From positions 6,076,001-6,140,000 of the forward strand of contig NZ_CP109181.1 of NCBI RefSeq assembly GCF_036248275.1: a stretch of DNA of 64,000 nucleotides, in the 5' to 3' direction. This document shows, one piece after another, positions 51,384 to 58,649 of this stretch (position 1 is the stretch's first letter; every line of letters begins with the position of its first letter). This DNA is from Streptomyces sp. NBC_01716. GTDB lineage: Bacteria > Actinomycetota > Actinomycetes > Streptomycetales > Streptomycetaceae. Both the position numbers and the translations under genes were made by a program. The notes under the pieces are model-generated. The model was not told the origin of the DNA and made no database searches. It saw only the letters and a list, made by a program, of their open reading frames with translations.

Positions 51384-51584
51384 GTCCATACCTTCCTTAC
51401 GGTGTCGGCGCGCGGCCTCGCACGGGCACGGCCCACGCGCCACGGCAGCTCTGCGCACACCGCAACGGACACCGGAGGGAAACAGTTCAACTCCGCCGGA
51501 TCTGAACCGACTACGGTCTCTCACCGTTGTTGCTCAAGATGCCCTGTCATGACCACTTTGCCGCAAGTCGGTTAGGAGCACAGC

Positions 51585-52343
51585 ATGTCCGATACGGACA
51601 GAGTTGACGACCCTGATCAGAAAGAGGAAGAAAAGGGGTGGAGCAGCCGACTGGGGAGAGCGGTAACCAAACTCAAGCCCCTGGGGCGGATGGCCCGGCG
51701 AGCCGCAGCTTCGGACAATGCCATGGTTCTTGCGGCCTGGCTGATAGTCGGGGCAGCTGTCTTGGCTGGGCTCGGGTTCCCGAGCGGTGTCGTGGCAGGG
51801 GTCGCCCTGACTGGATTGGGTGTCGGAGCGATCGCGATCAAGTCTCGGAGGTCGGAGAAGAGGAGGGCGCGCGAGCAGGAACAGGGACGCGAGCAGGAAC
51901 AGGGACAGGAACAAGCCCCTTCAACACAGCCGCAGAAGAATGCCTCCGAAACTCAACTCACCGAAGCAGTCAAGGAGGCGGTATCGGAGGCGCTCACCAA
52001 GGCCCTGGCAACGGGCCCCAGTGACCCAGTGAGCCTCACACATTCGGATCGGAACCAGCGACCGGTGACGCGATCGACAGACTACGGAGACTGGTCGAGG
52101 CCGACCTCGCCGACTGAACGAGCGGGCCTGTCGCCGTCCCCGGTCAGCGTGCCTGAGAACCACGAAACCGCGGGCAGTTCAACCGCAAGCAGTGCAAATG
52201 AAGCGATGGCGAATTTCCTGAGGGAACAACCAACACCGCAACCTGACGCGCGGTCAAGTACCCCAGGGCGCGGGGCATACGCGGACGGGCCCTTGCCCAA
52301 CTTTTCCAAGCCCCTGCCCCAGCGCCAACCCAGGGCGCGGTGA
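51585..52343 (+). CDS. Hypothetical two-helix membrane protein with Gln/Glu repeat
   Basis: The 252-residue protein starts at ATG 51585. It has a charged N-terminus, two adjacent hydrophobic segments (NAMVLAAWLIVGAAVLAGLGF and VVAGVALTGLGVGAIAI, about 45-85), then a basic region and repeats REQEQGREQEQGQEQ caused by tandem 18-bp-like DNA repeats near 51871-51912. An amphipathic helix (EAVKEAVSEALTKAL) and a Ser/Pro-rich disordered tail follow. I do not recognise the family. Its position beside DUF4913 and the ricin-domain gene suggests the same mobile-element origin. Confidence 0.65.
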   Translation: MSDTDRVDDPDQKEEEKGWSSRLGRAVTKLKPLGRMARRAAASDNAMVLAAWLIVGAAVLAGLGFPSGVVAGVALTGLGVGAIAIKSRRSEKRRAREQEQGREQEQGQEQAPSTQPQKNASETQLTEAVKEAVSEALTKALATGPSDPVSLTHSDRNQRPVTRSTDYGDWSRPTSPTERAGLSPSPVSVPENHETAGSSTASSANEAMANFLREQPTPQPDARSSTPGRGAYADGPLPNFSKPLPQRQPRAR

Positions 52344-52345
52344 GG

Positions 52346-52957
52346 TTACTCCGGCCGGAGCGCGGCCAGTTGCTGCTCGAAGGGGACAACGCTCTCGGTG
52401 TTCTCGGCGGTGGCCGGACGGCCGCCCATGAGCGCGGCAAGCTCGTGGCCCGCGCGGGTGATGCGGTCGGCGAGGCCGTCGGCGCCATCGCCGGCAGCGC
52501 CCCAGTCCTCGGAGGCCGCATACACGGCGGTGGGTACGACGGTCGCGTGCAGATACGAGAAGAGCGGCCGGAGCGCGTGTTCCAGGGCGAGCGAGTGCCG
52601 GGCCGTGCCGCCGGTGGCGGCGATCAGCACGGGCTTCCCTGTCAGCGCGGTGTTGTCGAGCACGTCGAAGAAGGACTTGAACAGCCCGCTGTAGGAGGCG
52701 GAGAAGATCGGTGAGACAGCGATGACACCGTCCGCTTCCTCGACCGTCTCCAACACGTCGTTCAGGTCCGAGCCCGGGAACCCTGTCGCCATGACGTGAG
52801 CGATATCGGTCGCCAGGTCGCGCAGTTCGACCACGTGGATGTCCACCGCGTGCCCATCGGCGGCCAGTTGCCGCCGCGTGGCGTCAGCGAGGCGGTCGGC
52901 CAGCAGCCGAGTGGACGAGGGCAGGCTCAGGCCCGCTGAGATGACGACGAGCTTCAT
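52346..52957 (-). CDS. CE1759-type NAD(P)H-dependent FMN reductase
   Basis: The 203-residue flavodoxin-fold reductase has LVVISAGLSLPSSTRLLADRLAD (FMN phosphate loop), ADGVIAVSPIFSASYSGLFKSFFDVLD and KPVLIAATGGTARHSLALEHALRPLF. This is the MsuE/CE1759 class that supplies reduced FMN to luciferase-like monooxygenases. Its start overlaps the stop of the wrecked monooxygenase gene upstream (52954). It probably serves the intact monooxygenase encoded at 29141, 23 kb away. It ends 3 bp from the convergent hypothetical gene. Confidence 0.9.
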   Translation of the reverse strand: MKLVVISAGLSLPSSTRLLADRLADATRRQLAADGHAVDIHVVELRDLATDIAHVMATGFPGSDLNDVLETVEEADGVIAVSPIFSASYSGLFKSFFDVLDNTALTGKPVLIAATGGTARHSLALEHALRPLFSYLHATVVPTAVYAASEDWGAAGDGADGLADRITRAGHELAALMGGRPATAENTESVVPFEQQLAALRPE

Positions 52958-53150
52958 CGGAGAGTCACTTCCTGGGAATTGATCGGGGCATTCTTGGCAG
53001 CGAGCGGGGACCGGTGGGTCGGAGCCTCCGACGCGTCCGCCGGGCGCCCCTTGGCGAACTCCTCACGCAGCACGGGTACGACCTCATCGCCGCCGCGATC
53101 TTCGCCGGGTTGTGGTGCTCGTCGCCGACGGCGGTGATCCCGAACCGCAT
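52954..53150 (-). pseudogene. Luciferase-like monooxygenase remnant with large internal deletion
   Basis: Starting at ATG 53150, MRFGITAVGDEHHNPAKI matches the N-terminus of an LLM monooxygenase. After about 20 residues the other frame continues VVPVLREEFAKGRPADASEAPTHRS, matching the C-terminus of the intact enzyme at 29141 (VLPVLREEFAKNRPADVPDAPTHTS). About 300 codons between them are gone and the frames no longer agree. The residual open frame cannot make an enzyme. It keeps its operator, ribosome site and reductase partner. Confidence 0.8.
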
Positions 53151-53169
53151 GGTCGTTCACCTTCATATA

Positions 53170-53183
53170 GTGGATGCGTCAAC
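53170..53183. promoter_or_regulatory. MarR-type operator palindrome, site 6
   Basis: GTGGATGCGTCAAC matches the group consensus except for one base in the left half. It sits 20 bp upstream of the remnant monooxygenase start and so still controls the FMN reductase. Confidence 0.6.
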
Positions 53184-53269
53184 ATTGTGCCGCAACGGGA
53201 TTCGTCGCGTAGCTATTTCCGCCGCCCGGCGGGTGCGTCGGCGCCTCGCGGTCGTCGCCATGGGGCTCG

Positions 53270-53283
53270 GTTGACTAATCAAC
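53270..53283. promoter_or_regulatory. MarR-type operator palindrome, site 7
   Basis: GTTGACTAATCAAC has both consensus half-sites with a TA centre. It lies 82 bp before the OsmC-like gene, in the divergent promoter region. Confidence 0.6.
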
Positions 53284-53364
53284 AACCCTGGTGGTTGTCT
53301 TGCCGCGGAAGCCTCCTCCTCGTGCAGAGGGACGACGGCGCAGCGACCTTCCCGAGGAGGGGCG

Positions 53365-53889
53365 ATGGAGTCCCGCGTGACCGAGACGACTGCGGAGAGG
53401 ACCGGGACGACTGATGCCGTTCAGCCCGTCTGCGTACGAGCCGCGGCCGTGGTCGCCACCGGTTCCGGATCGGACTACCGAGTGGACATACGCGCGGGCC
53501 GCCACCCGCTGGCCGCCGACGAGCCGGAGTCCGTCGGCGGGGCCGATACGGCGCCCACTCCCGTCGGCCTGCTGTTGTCGGCGGTGGGCTCCTGCACGGC
53601 GATCACCCTGCGCATGTACGCCCAGCGCAAGCAGTGGCCCCTGCCCGAAGTCCGGGTGCACCTGGCATACGAGAAAGGGCCGGACCGGGCGGTCCGCATC
53701 GCCCGGCGCATCGAGCTGACGGGTGACCTCGACGACGATCAGCGTGCGCGGCCACTGGAGATCGCCGACAGGACCCCCGTCACGAGGGCGGTACGGGGTG
53801 AAGTGCCCATCGTGCCCGCGCCCGAGCGCCCGGGACGGCGCGACTCCGTACCGCGGCCCGCCGCGACAGAAGGGACGCGGTCGTCATGA
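53365..53889 (+). CDS. OsmC-like protein lacking the second catalytic Cys
   Basis: The 174-residue protein has the OsmC/Ohr fold: YRVDIRAGRHPLAADEPESVGG, TPVGLLLSAVGSCTAITLRMYAQRKQWPL, VHLAYEKGP, IELTGDLDDDQRARPLEIADRTPVTRAV. The peroxidatic Cys is present in GSCTAITLRMYA. The place where family members have the resolving Cys (IADRCPVHR) reads IADRTPVTR, so normal thiol peroxidase chemistry should fail or be altered. The start is ATG 53365. Its stop overlaps the broken pirin gene (ATGA). Confidence 0.85.
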   Translation: MESRVTETTAERTGTTDAVQPVCVRAAAVVATGSGSDYRVDIRAGRHPLAADEPESVGGADTAPTPVGLLLSAVGSCTAITLRMYAQRKQWPLPEVRVHLAYEKGPDRAVRIARRIELTGDLDDDQRARPLEIADRTPVTRAVRGEVPIVPAPERPGRRDSVPRPAATEGTRSS

Positions 53890-54316
53890 GTGACCTCGAC
53901 CTCCGGCCCAGCCTCCGTGCGCGCGGAGGCCGGGCCGATGTGTCAGGACCGCCCGTCAGGGAGCCACTGAACCCCCGCGAGGCAAACCTGGGCGCCACGG
54001 TCGTGCGCAGACTGCTGCCGAATCCGGGACGGCGCATGGTGGGCGCCTGGTGCTTCGTCGACCACTACGGGCCGGACGACATCGCCGACGAGCCCGGCAT
54101 GCGGGTACCGCCCCACCCGCACATGGGCCTGCGGACGGTGAGCTGGCCGCACGACGGCGTGCGCCTCGACCCCGGCTCCAGGAGGAGATCGCCGAGGGGT
54201 GTGCGGCCTGGATGCCGGGTGACCGTTTCGGGACGGTCCACGGCTACGACGGCTCGCCGTTGCCCGCCCCCGCGCTGCCGGCGACCCCGCTCAAGCCGCG
54301 CGGCCGTACTCGCTGA
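53886..54316 (+). pseudogene. Pirin gene with internal deletion
   Basis: ATG 53886 opens a good pirin N-terminus (NPREANLGATVVRRLLPNPGRRMVGAWCFVDHYGPD, PPHPHMGLRTVSW) including the metal-binding HPHMG. From about 54165 the frame becomes Arg-rich nonsense. In another frame, EEIAEGCAAWMPGDRFGTVHGYDG and PLKPRGRTR, ending at 54316, is a pirin C-terminus. About 170 codons in the middle are missing. The 3' end overlaps the convergent MarR gene. Confidence 0.8.
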
Positions 54317-54789
54317 CCGCCCTGGAGCGAATCCTTTTCCAGCTGCTCCAGAAGGCGCTTCGAGAGTTCGCTGAACGTGTTCAGCTCCTGTGGTGTGAAG
54401 GGGGTGATGAACAGGCGGCGCACGGCTCCGGTGTGGAGTGGGGCCGCTGCCACGATCGCTTCCCGGCCGGCCGGGGTGGCGACCACGAACGCGCCGCGGC
54501 CGTCCTCGGGGCACGGCTCACGAGTCACCAGCCCACGTTTCGTCATCCGGGCGATGTGGTGGGACATGCGGCTCTTCTCCCATTCCACCGCTCTGGCCAG
54601 GTCCAGGAAGCGGAGCCGGCCCTCGGGTACCTCGGTGAGATTGACGAGGACCGCGTAGTCGGCGGCGGACAGGTTGAACTCGGTCTGCAGATCGCGGGAG
54701 AGCCGGCCGATGAGCCTGGTCTGCAACCGGACGAAGTTGTGCCAGGCGTGCTGCTCCGCCGGGGTGAGCCGGCTTGGTTCCTCAGTCAT
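54244..54789 (-). CDS. MarR-family regulator (paralogue 2), C-terminally extended
   Basis: The 181-residue protein matches the MarR gene at 28510 along its length: WHNFVRLQTRLIGRLSRDLQ, SAADYAVLVNLTE, FLDLARAVEWEKSRMSHHIARMTKRGLV, EDGRGAFVVATPAGREAI. After LLEQLEKDS about 25 extra residues (GGQRVRPRGLSG) are read from the antisense of the pirin remnant. The rearrangement that shortened pirin probably also removed the original MarR stop. The start is ATG 54789. Two operator-like palindromes lie just upstream. Confidence 0.88.
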   Translation of the reverse strand: MTEEPSRLTPAEQHAWHNFVRLQTRLIGRLSRDLQTEFNLSAADYAVLVNLTEVPEGRLRFLDLARAVEWEKSRMSHHIARMTKRGLVTREPCPEDGRGAFVVATPAGREAIVAAAPLHTGAVRRLFITPFTPQELNTFSELSKRLLEQLEKDSLQGGQRVRPRGLSGVAGSAGAGNGEPS

Positions 54790-54811
54790 GCCTGTAAGGG
54801 TAGAGGGGTTT

Positions 54812-54867
54812 GTTGATGTGTCACCCAGTCATGTAGATTGAGCATCGATAACGGTTGATGCATCATC
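54812..54867. promoter_or_regulatory. MarR-type operator palindromes, sites 8 and 9
   Basis: GTTGATGTGTCACC (54812-54825) and GTTGATGCATCATC (54854-54867) each match the GTTGAYGCRTCAAC core with a few changes in the right half. They lie between the MarR start and zwf and suggest autoregulation and perhaps control of zwf. Confidence 0.6.
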
Positions 54868-54988
54868 TAATCTCTGGGCCGGTCATCTCGGGTCGTCTCC
54901 GGCCGGCCCTCGGCCACGGTGCGGGGTGAGCTGCTCGCGTCCACCGAGAAGGAGCTGAAACGCCTTGCCGCGAAAGGGGATTGACGCG

Positions 54989-56542
54989 ATGTCGGACGCA
55001 ACACCCTCTCCCGGGGCGGACGGGTGGACGAACCCTCTGCGCACCGCTTCCGACCGCCGGCTGCCGCGTATCGCGGGCCCGTCGGGTCTGGTCATCTTCG
55101 GTGTCACCGGTGACCTGTCCCGCAAGAAGCTGATGCCGGCCGTGTACGACCTCGCCAACCGCGGGCTGCTGCCACCGGGCTTCTCGCTCATCGGCTTCGC
55201 CCGGCGGGACTGGGAGGACGAGGACTTCGCACGGATAGTCCACGACTCGGTGCGCGAGCACGCCCGTACGGAGTTCCGGGAGGAAGTCTGGCAGCAGCTT
55301 GCCGAGGGCATCCGTTTCGTCCTGGGCGACTTCGGTGACGACGAGGCGTTCAAGAAGCTCCGGGAGACCGTCGACGACCTCGACGAGTCCCGGGGCACCA
55401 GCGGCAACTTCGCCTTCTACCTGTCCGTGCCGCCGAGATTCTTCCCCAAGGTCGTCCGGCAGCTGAAGAAGCACGGACTGGCCGACGCGCCTGAGGGCTC
55501 CTGGCGGCGGGCGGTGATCGAGAAGCCCTTCGGGCGCGACCTGAGGAGTGCCCGTGAGCTGAACGCGCTCGTGCACGACGTGTTCGAGCCGGACCAGGTG
55601 TTCCGCATCGACCACTATCTGGGCAAGGAGACCGTCCAGAACATCCTGGCGCTGCGCTTCGCCAACCAGATGTACGAGCCGATCTGGAACCGCTCGTACG
55701 TCGACCACGTGCAGATCACGATGGCGGAGGACATCGGCATCGGCGGCCGGGCCGGCTACTACGACGGCATCGGCTCGGCTCGCGACGTCATCCAGAACCA
55801 CCTCCTCCAACTCCTCGCCCTGACAGCCATGGAGGAGCCCATCGCTTTCGACGCCGATTCGCTGCTCACCGAGAAGCTCAAGGTCCTGAAGTCGGTGCGG
55901 CTGCCGGAGGAACTGGGCGAGCACACCGTGTTCGGCCAGTACACGGCCGGCTGGCAGGGTGGCGAGAAGGTCGTCGGCTATCTCCAGGAAGACGGCATCG
56001 ATCCCGCGTCGCGGACCGACACGTACGCGGCCGTCAAGCTGGAGGTGGACAACCGCCGTTGGGCGGGCGTCCCGTTCTACCTGCGCACCGGCAAGCGGCT
56101 GGGCCGCCGGGTCACGGAGATCGCGGTGGTCTTCCAGCGTGCCCCGCACTCGCCGTTCGACTCGACCGCCACCGCGGAACTCGGCACGAACGTCCTGGTC
56201 ATCCGAGTGCAGCCCGACGAGGGCATGACCACCCGATTCGGTTCGAAGGTGCCCGGCACCTCGATGGAGATCCGGGACGTGACCATGGACTTCGCCTACG
56301 GCGAGTCCTTCACCGAGGAGAGCCCCGAGGCGTACGAGCGCCTGATCCTCGACGTCCTGCTCGGCGACGCCAACCTCTTCCCGCGCACCGAGGAGGTCGA
56401 GGAGTCCTGGCGGATCCTCGACCCGATCGAGGAGTACTGGGAGACGCACGGCAGGCCCGCGCAGTACCCGTCGGGCGGCTGGGGCCCCACAAAGGCCGAG
56501 GAGATGCTCGCACGAGACGGACGGAAGTGGCGCAGGCCGTGA
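54989..56542 (+). CDS. zwf: Glucose-6-phosphate dehydrogenase
   Basis: The 517-residue enzyme starts at ATG 54989 with AAAGGGGA eight bases upstream. It has the NADP-binding VIFGVTGDLSRKKLMPAVYDLA, the substrate and catalytic block VFRIDHYLGKETVQNIL, and KPFGRDL, LRTGKRLGRR and WRILDPIEEYWE. It oxidises glucose-6-phosphate to 6-phosphogluconolactone and makes NADPH. Full length for the family. opcA follows with a GTGA overlap and gnd next, so the operon covers the oxidative pentose phosphate steps except the lactonase. Confidence 0.97.
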   Translation: MSDATPSPGADGWTNPLRTASDRRLPRIAGPSGLVIFGVTGDLSRKKLMPAVYDLANRGLLPPGFSLIGFARRDWEDEDFARIVHDSVREHARTEFREEVWQQLAEGIRFVLGDFGDDEAFKKLRETVDDLDESRGTSGNFAFYLSVPPRFFPKVVRQLKKHGLADAPEGSWRRAVIEKPFGRDLRSARELNALVHDVFEPDQVFRIDHYLGKETVQNILALRFANQMYEPIWNRSYVDHVQITMAEDIGIGGRAGYYDGIGSARDVIQNHLLQLLALTAMEEPIAFDADSLLTEKLKVLKSVRLPEELGEHTVFGQYTAGWQGGEKVVGYLQEDGIDPASRTDTYAAVKLEVDNRRWAGVPFYLRTGKRLGRRVTEIAVVFQRAPHSPFDSTATAELGTNVLVIRVQPDEGMTTRFGSKVPGTSMEIRDVTMDFAYGESFTEESPEAYERLILDVLLGDANLFPRTEEVEESWRILDPIEEYWETHGRPAQYPSGGWGPTKAEEMLARDGRKWRRP

Positions 56543-57450
56543 TCACCGACCTCACGTACACGACGGCCGCCCGGATCAACAAGGCGTTGACCGAGGGCAG
56601 GGCCAACGGCAGCGCCGCTGTCGGCATGGTGCTCACTTTCGTTATCGTCACCGACGAGGAGAACGCACACGACGCGGTGAAGGCCGCGACCGAGGCCTCG
56701 CGTGAACATCCCTCCCGGATCCTGGCCGTCATCAAGCGGCCGACCCGTGGCCTCCGGCAGCGCAGCGATCCCCGCGTCGACGCCGAGGTCCGTATCGGCG
56801 GCGACGCCGGCAGCGGTGAGACCGTGCTGCTCCGGTTGTACGACGAGGCGGTCGACCACGCCGACTCGGTGATCCTGCCGCTGCTGCTGCCGGACGCCCC
56901 CGTCGTCGTCTGGTGGCCGACCGACGCGCCGGCGGCGCCCGCCGAAGACCCGCTGGGCGCGCTCGCCCAGCGCCGGATCACGGACATGTACGCAGCAGAG
57001 GAGCCGCTGCGGGAACTGGCCGAACGTGCGGCCTCCTACGCCCCCGGCGACACTGATCTGGCCTGGACGCGCCTCACCCCGTGGCGTTCCATGCTGGCCG
57101 CGGCCCTCGACCAGGTCCGCACCACCGTCACTTCGGCGGTGGTGGAGAGCGAACCGGGCAACCCCAGCGCCGAGTTGCTGGCCCGCTGGCTCACCGACCG
57201 CCTCCGTGTACCGGTCGAGCAGCGGGACACCGACGGCCCCGTGGTGACAGGCGTCCGGCTGTACACAGGGTCGGGCGAGATCCACATCGATCGCCCGGTC
57301 GGCGCGGTGGCGACCCTGTCCATCACCGGCCAGCCCACCCGCACCCTCGCCCTGCGCGTGCGGAGCACGGCCGAGCTGATCGCCGAGGAACTGCGCCGTC
57401 TCGACCCGGACGACGCGTACGCGGCGGCGCTGCCCACAGCGCCCTTCTGA
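56539..57450 (+). CDS. opcA: OpcA, glucose-6-phosphate dehydrogenase assembly protein
   Basis: The 303-residue protein starts at GTG 56539, overlapping the zwf stop (GTGA). Family blocks include VGMVLTFVIVTDEENAHDAVKAA, HPSRILAVIKRP, DSVILPLLLPDAPVVVWWP, ITDMYAAEEPLRELAERA and WTRLTPWRSMLAAAL. OpcA is needed for assembly and activity of Zwf in actinobacteria and cyanobacteria. The overlap implies coupled translation and matched amounts. Confidence 0.95.
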   Translation: MITDLTYTTAARINKALTEGRANGSAAVGMVLTFVIVTDEENAHDAVKAATEASREHPSRILAVIKRPTRGLRQRSDPRVDAEVRIGGDAGSGETVLLRLYDEAVDHADSVILPLLLPDAPVVVWWPTDAPAAPAEDPLGALAQRRITDMYAAEEPLRELAERAASYAPGDTDLAWTRLTPWRSMLAAALDQVRTTVTSAVVESEPGNPSAELLARWLTDRLRVPVEQRDTDGPVVTGVRLYTGSGEIHIDRPVGAVATLSITGQPTRTLALRVRSTAELIAEELRRLDPDDAYAAALPTAPF

Positions 57451-57476
57451 CCGAACCCAGCACAGGAGCAAGTGAC

Positions 57477-58373
57477 ATGACGGCGATGGAACTCGGACTG
57501 GTCGGCCTGGGCAAGATGGGCGGCAACATGCGCGAGCGGATACGCCGTGCGGGCCACATCGTCATCGGCTACGACAGCAACCCCGAGGTCTCCGACGTGA
57601 ACAGCCTCGGTGAACTCGTCGTCAAGCTCGACGGGCCGCGCGTGATCTGGGTGATGGTCCCCGCGGGTCCGGCGACGCAGGGCGTCATCGACGAGCTGGC
57701 GGAACTGCTGTCCCCCGGCGACGTGGTCGTGGACGGCGGCAACTCCCGCTGGACGGACGACGAGAGGCACGCTGTTGAGCTTGCCGCGAAGGGCATCGGC
57801 TTCGTCGACGCCGGCGTCTCCGGCGGTGTCTGGGGTTTGCGGAACGGTTACGCCCTCATGGTCGGCGGTGCGGCTGAGGACATCGCCGTCGTGCGGCCGG
57901 TCTTCGAGGCGCTCAAGCCGGCGGGTCCGTACGGCTATGTCCACGCGGGCAAGGTCGGCGCCGGGCACTTCGCGAAGATGGTCCACAACGGTATCGAGTA
58001 CGCGATGATGCAGGCCTACGCCGAGGGCTGGGAGCTGCTGGAGAAGGTCGACTCCGTCACGGATGTGCGTGAGGTCTTCCGGTCCTGGCAGGAGGGCACG
58101 GTGATCCGCTCCTGGCTGCTCGACCTGGCCGTGAACGCCCTGGACGCCGATGAACACCTCGGCGAACTCAAGGGATACGCCGCCGACTCGGGTGAGGGCC
58201 GCTGGACTGTCGAGGCCGCCATCGACAACGCCGTGCCCCTCCCCGCCATTACCGCCTCTCTCTTCTCCCGGTTCGCGTCCCGGCAGGACGATTCCCCGCA
58301 GATGAAGATGATCGCCGCCCTGCGCAACCAGTTCGGCGGCCACGCCGTCGCCGCCGCGGGAGACAACGAGTAG
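57477..58373 (+). CDS. gnd: 6-phosphogluconate dehydrogenase, short (GntZ/YqeC-like) type
   Basis: The 298-residue enzyme has the Rossmann start LGLVGLGKMGGNMRERIRRAGH, DGGNSRW, FVDAGVSGGVWGLRNGYALMVGG and AGHFAKMVHNGIEYAMMQAYAEG, with catalytic Lys and Asn-Gly-Ile-Glu. Its length matches the short tetrameric class, which often prefers NAD, rather than the about 470-residue class. ATG 57477 lies 27 nt after opcA. It decarboxylates 6-phosphogluconate to ribulose-5-phosphate. Confidence 0.93.
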   Translation: MTAMELGLVGLGKMGGNMRERIRRAGHIVIGYDSNPEVSDVNSLGELVVKLDGPRVIWVMVPAGPATQGVIDELAELLSPGDVVVDGGNSRWTDDERHAVELAAKGIGFVDAGVSGGVWGLRNGYALMVGGAAEDIAVVRPVFEALKPAGPYGYVHAGKVGAGHFAKMVHNGIEYAMMQAYAEGWELLEKVDSVTDVREVFRSWQEGTVIRSWLLDLAVNALDADEHLGELKGYAADSGEGRWTVEAAIDNAVPLPAITASLFSRFASRQDDSPQMKMIAALRNQFGGHAVAAAGDNE

Positions 58374-58476
58374 CCGTGCGGTACGACGGCCTCACGGCCG
58401 GTGCCCGGACGCGGGCGATGTGGTGCTGGTGTCCCTTCCGATCAGTCGGCAACCCATCCAGGAATGTGAAAGTGAT

Positions 58477-58644
58477 ATGGATCAGACGCTGTCACGATGC
58501 CCGCACCCGCTCAGTCGCGACGCGGGCAAAGGCGAATACGCCACCGGTCAGTACCGCGGAATGCTGATGCGCGCCCTGGCGCTGAGGCCCGAGCAGCTCG
58601 TGCCCGTGATCGAGTCGTGTGTGGTGAGGTTTTCGCCGTTTTGA
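58477..58644 (+). CDS. Possible small protein or gene fragment
   Basis: A 55-codon frame from ATG 58477 reads SRDAGKGEYATGQYRGMLMRALALRPEQLVPVIESCVV with good third-position bias, then ends VRFSPF at 58644. I do not recognise it. No clear ribosome site is seen. The rest of the 58374-58650 gap shows nothing. It may be the tail of a lost gene. Confidence 0.35.
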   Translation: MDQTLSRCPHPLSRDAGKGEYATGQYRGMLMRALALRPEQLVPVIESCVVRFSPF

Positions 58645-58649
58645 GTTGC

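Noticed and set aside
54863..56449. 528-codon open frame antisense to zwf
   Set aside because: It is the complement of a fully conserved Zwf; composition is Val/Arg/Leu-rich with reversed codon bias, typical of antisense frames in high-GC DNA.
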